Virus record (IMG/VR): IMGVR_UViG_3300038369_000374
Span: 1-20,283 of that record
Length of the DNA stretch: 20,283 bases
Strand: one strand, 5' to 3'
DNA from: a virus
Shown piece after piece: positions 20,268-20,283 of this stretch; position 1 is the stretch's first letter, and the number at the start of each line of letters is the position of its first letter. The notes beneath the pieces were generated by a model. That model searched no databases. It was given only the letters and a program-made list of their open reading frames with translations, and was not told the DNA's origin. The position numbers and the translations under genes are program-made.

Positions 20268-20283
20268 CGGCAACATCAAATGC
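20257..20283 (-). CDS. Possible 3' end of an upstream gene, cut by the window
   Basis: The frame from the right edge reads A-F-D-V-A-D-A-S then TAA, with the stop inside repeat copy H at the same place (AGTTAA) as in copies B and G. This is only eight codons, so the call rests on the repeat's usual position. Confidence 0.35.
   Translation of the reverse strand, partial: AFDVADAS

Overview
The window looks like part of a contractile-tailed, T4-like marine phage of the cyanophage type. It is AT-rich and every supported gene lies on the minus strand. Two baseplate-wedge proteins are recognisable (gp6 and gp25). Around them are small proteins I recognise from T4-like cyanophages: a 39-residue basic protein ending KRYRGQGR, a glycosyltransferase-like protein beside the gp25 cluster, and a ligase-like protein with a KYDG motif. 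The host cannot be read from the sequence; Prochlorococcus or Synechococcus is an inference.

Transcription runs from right to left. Region 1 (20283-14662) is an accessory, early-type region. It holds about 18 small proteins plus an ArdA-like antirestriction protein and the ligase-like nucleotidyltransferase. They are grouped in short cassettes separated by very compact control modules. A module typically has a 23-base repeat (consensus on the minus strand GNCAGTT-N5/6-AGTGTCCAC) lying across the 3' end of the preceding gene, then a hairpin or inverted repeat, then a bacterial-type -10 box (TATAAT), then a GTATACA-like box, then the next start codon. Within a cassette, genes overlap by ATGA or TAATG and appear translationally coupled.

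Region 2 (14661-12924) starts after a rho-independent terminator. It carries an AbrB-like 59-residue protein, a 72-residue protein, a glycosyltransferase-like protein with its own near-consensus sigma70 promoter, and two tiny conserved-looking proteins.

Region 3 (12917-1) is the virion cluster: two proteins of unknown function, gp25, gp6, and a giant ORF of more than 3,100 codons that runs off the left edge. The giant protein sits where T4 places gp7, has many short beta-rich repeats and contains a YHYH-type motif. Genes are packed with 1-4 base gaps or overlaps, which suggests co-expression late in infection.

The most unusual signal is regulatory. In several modules the loop of a terminator hairpin coincides with the -35 hexamer of the next promoter. 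In others an inverted repeat fills the spacer between -35 and -10. Two such promoters, 2.1 kb apart, are 51/56 identical and differ by a compensatory change in the inverted repeat.
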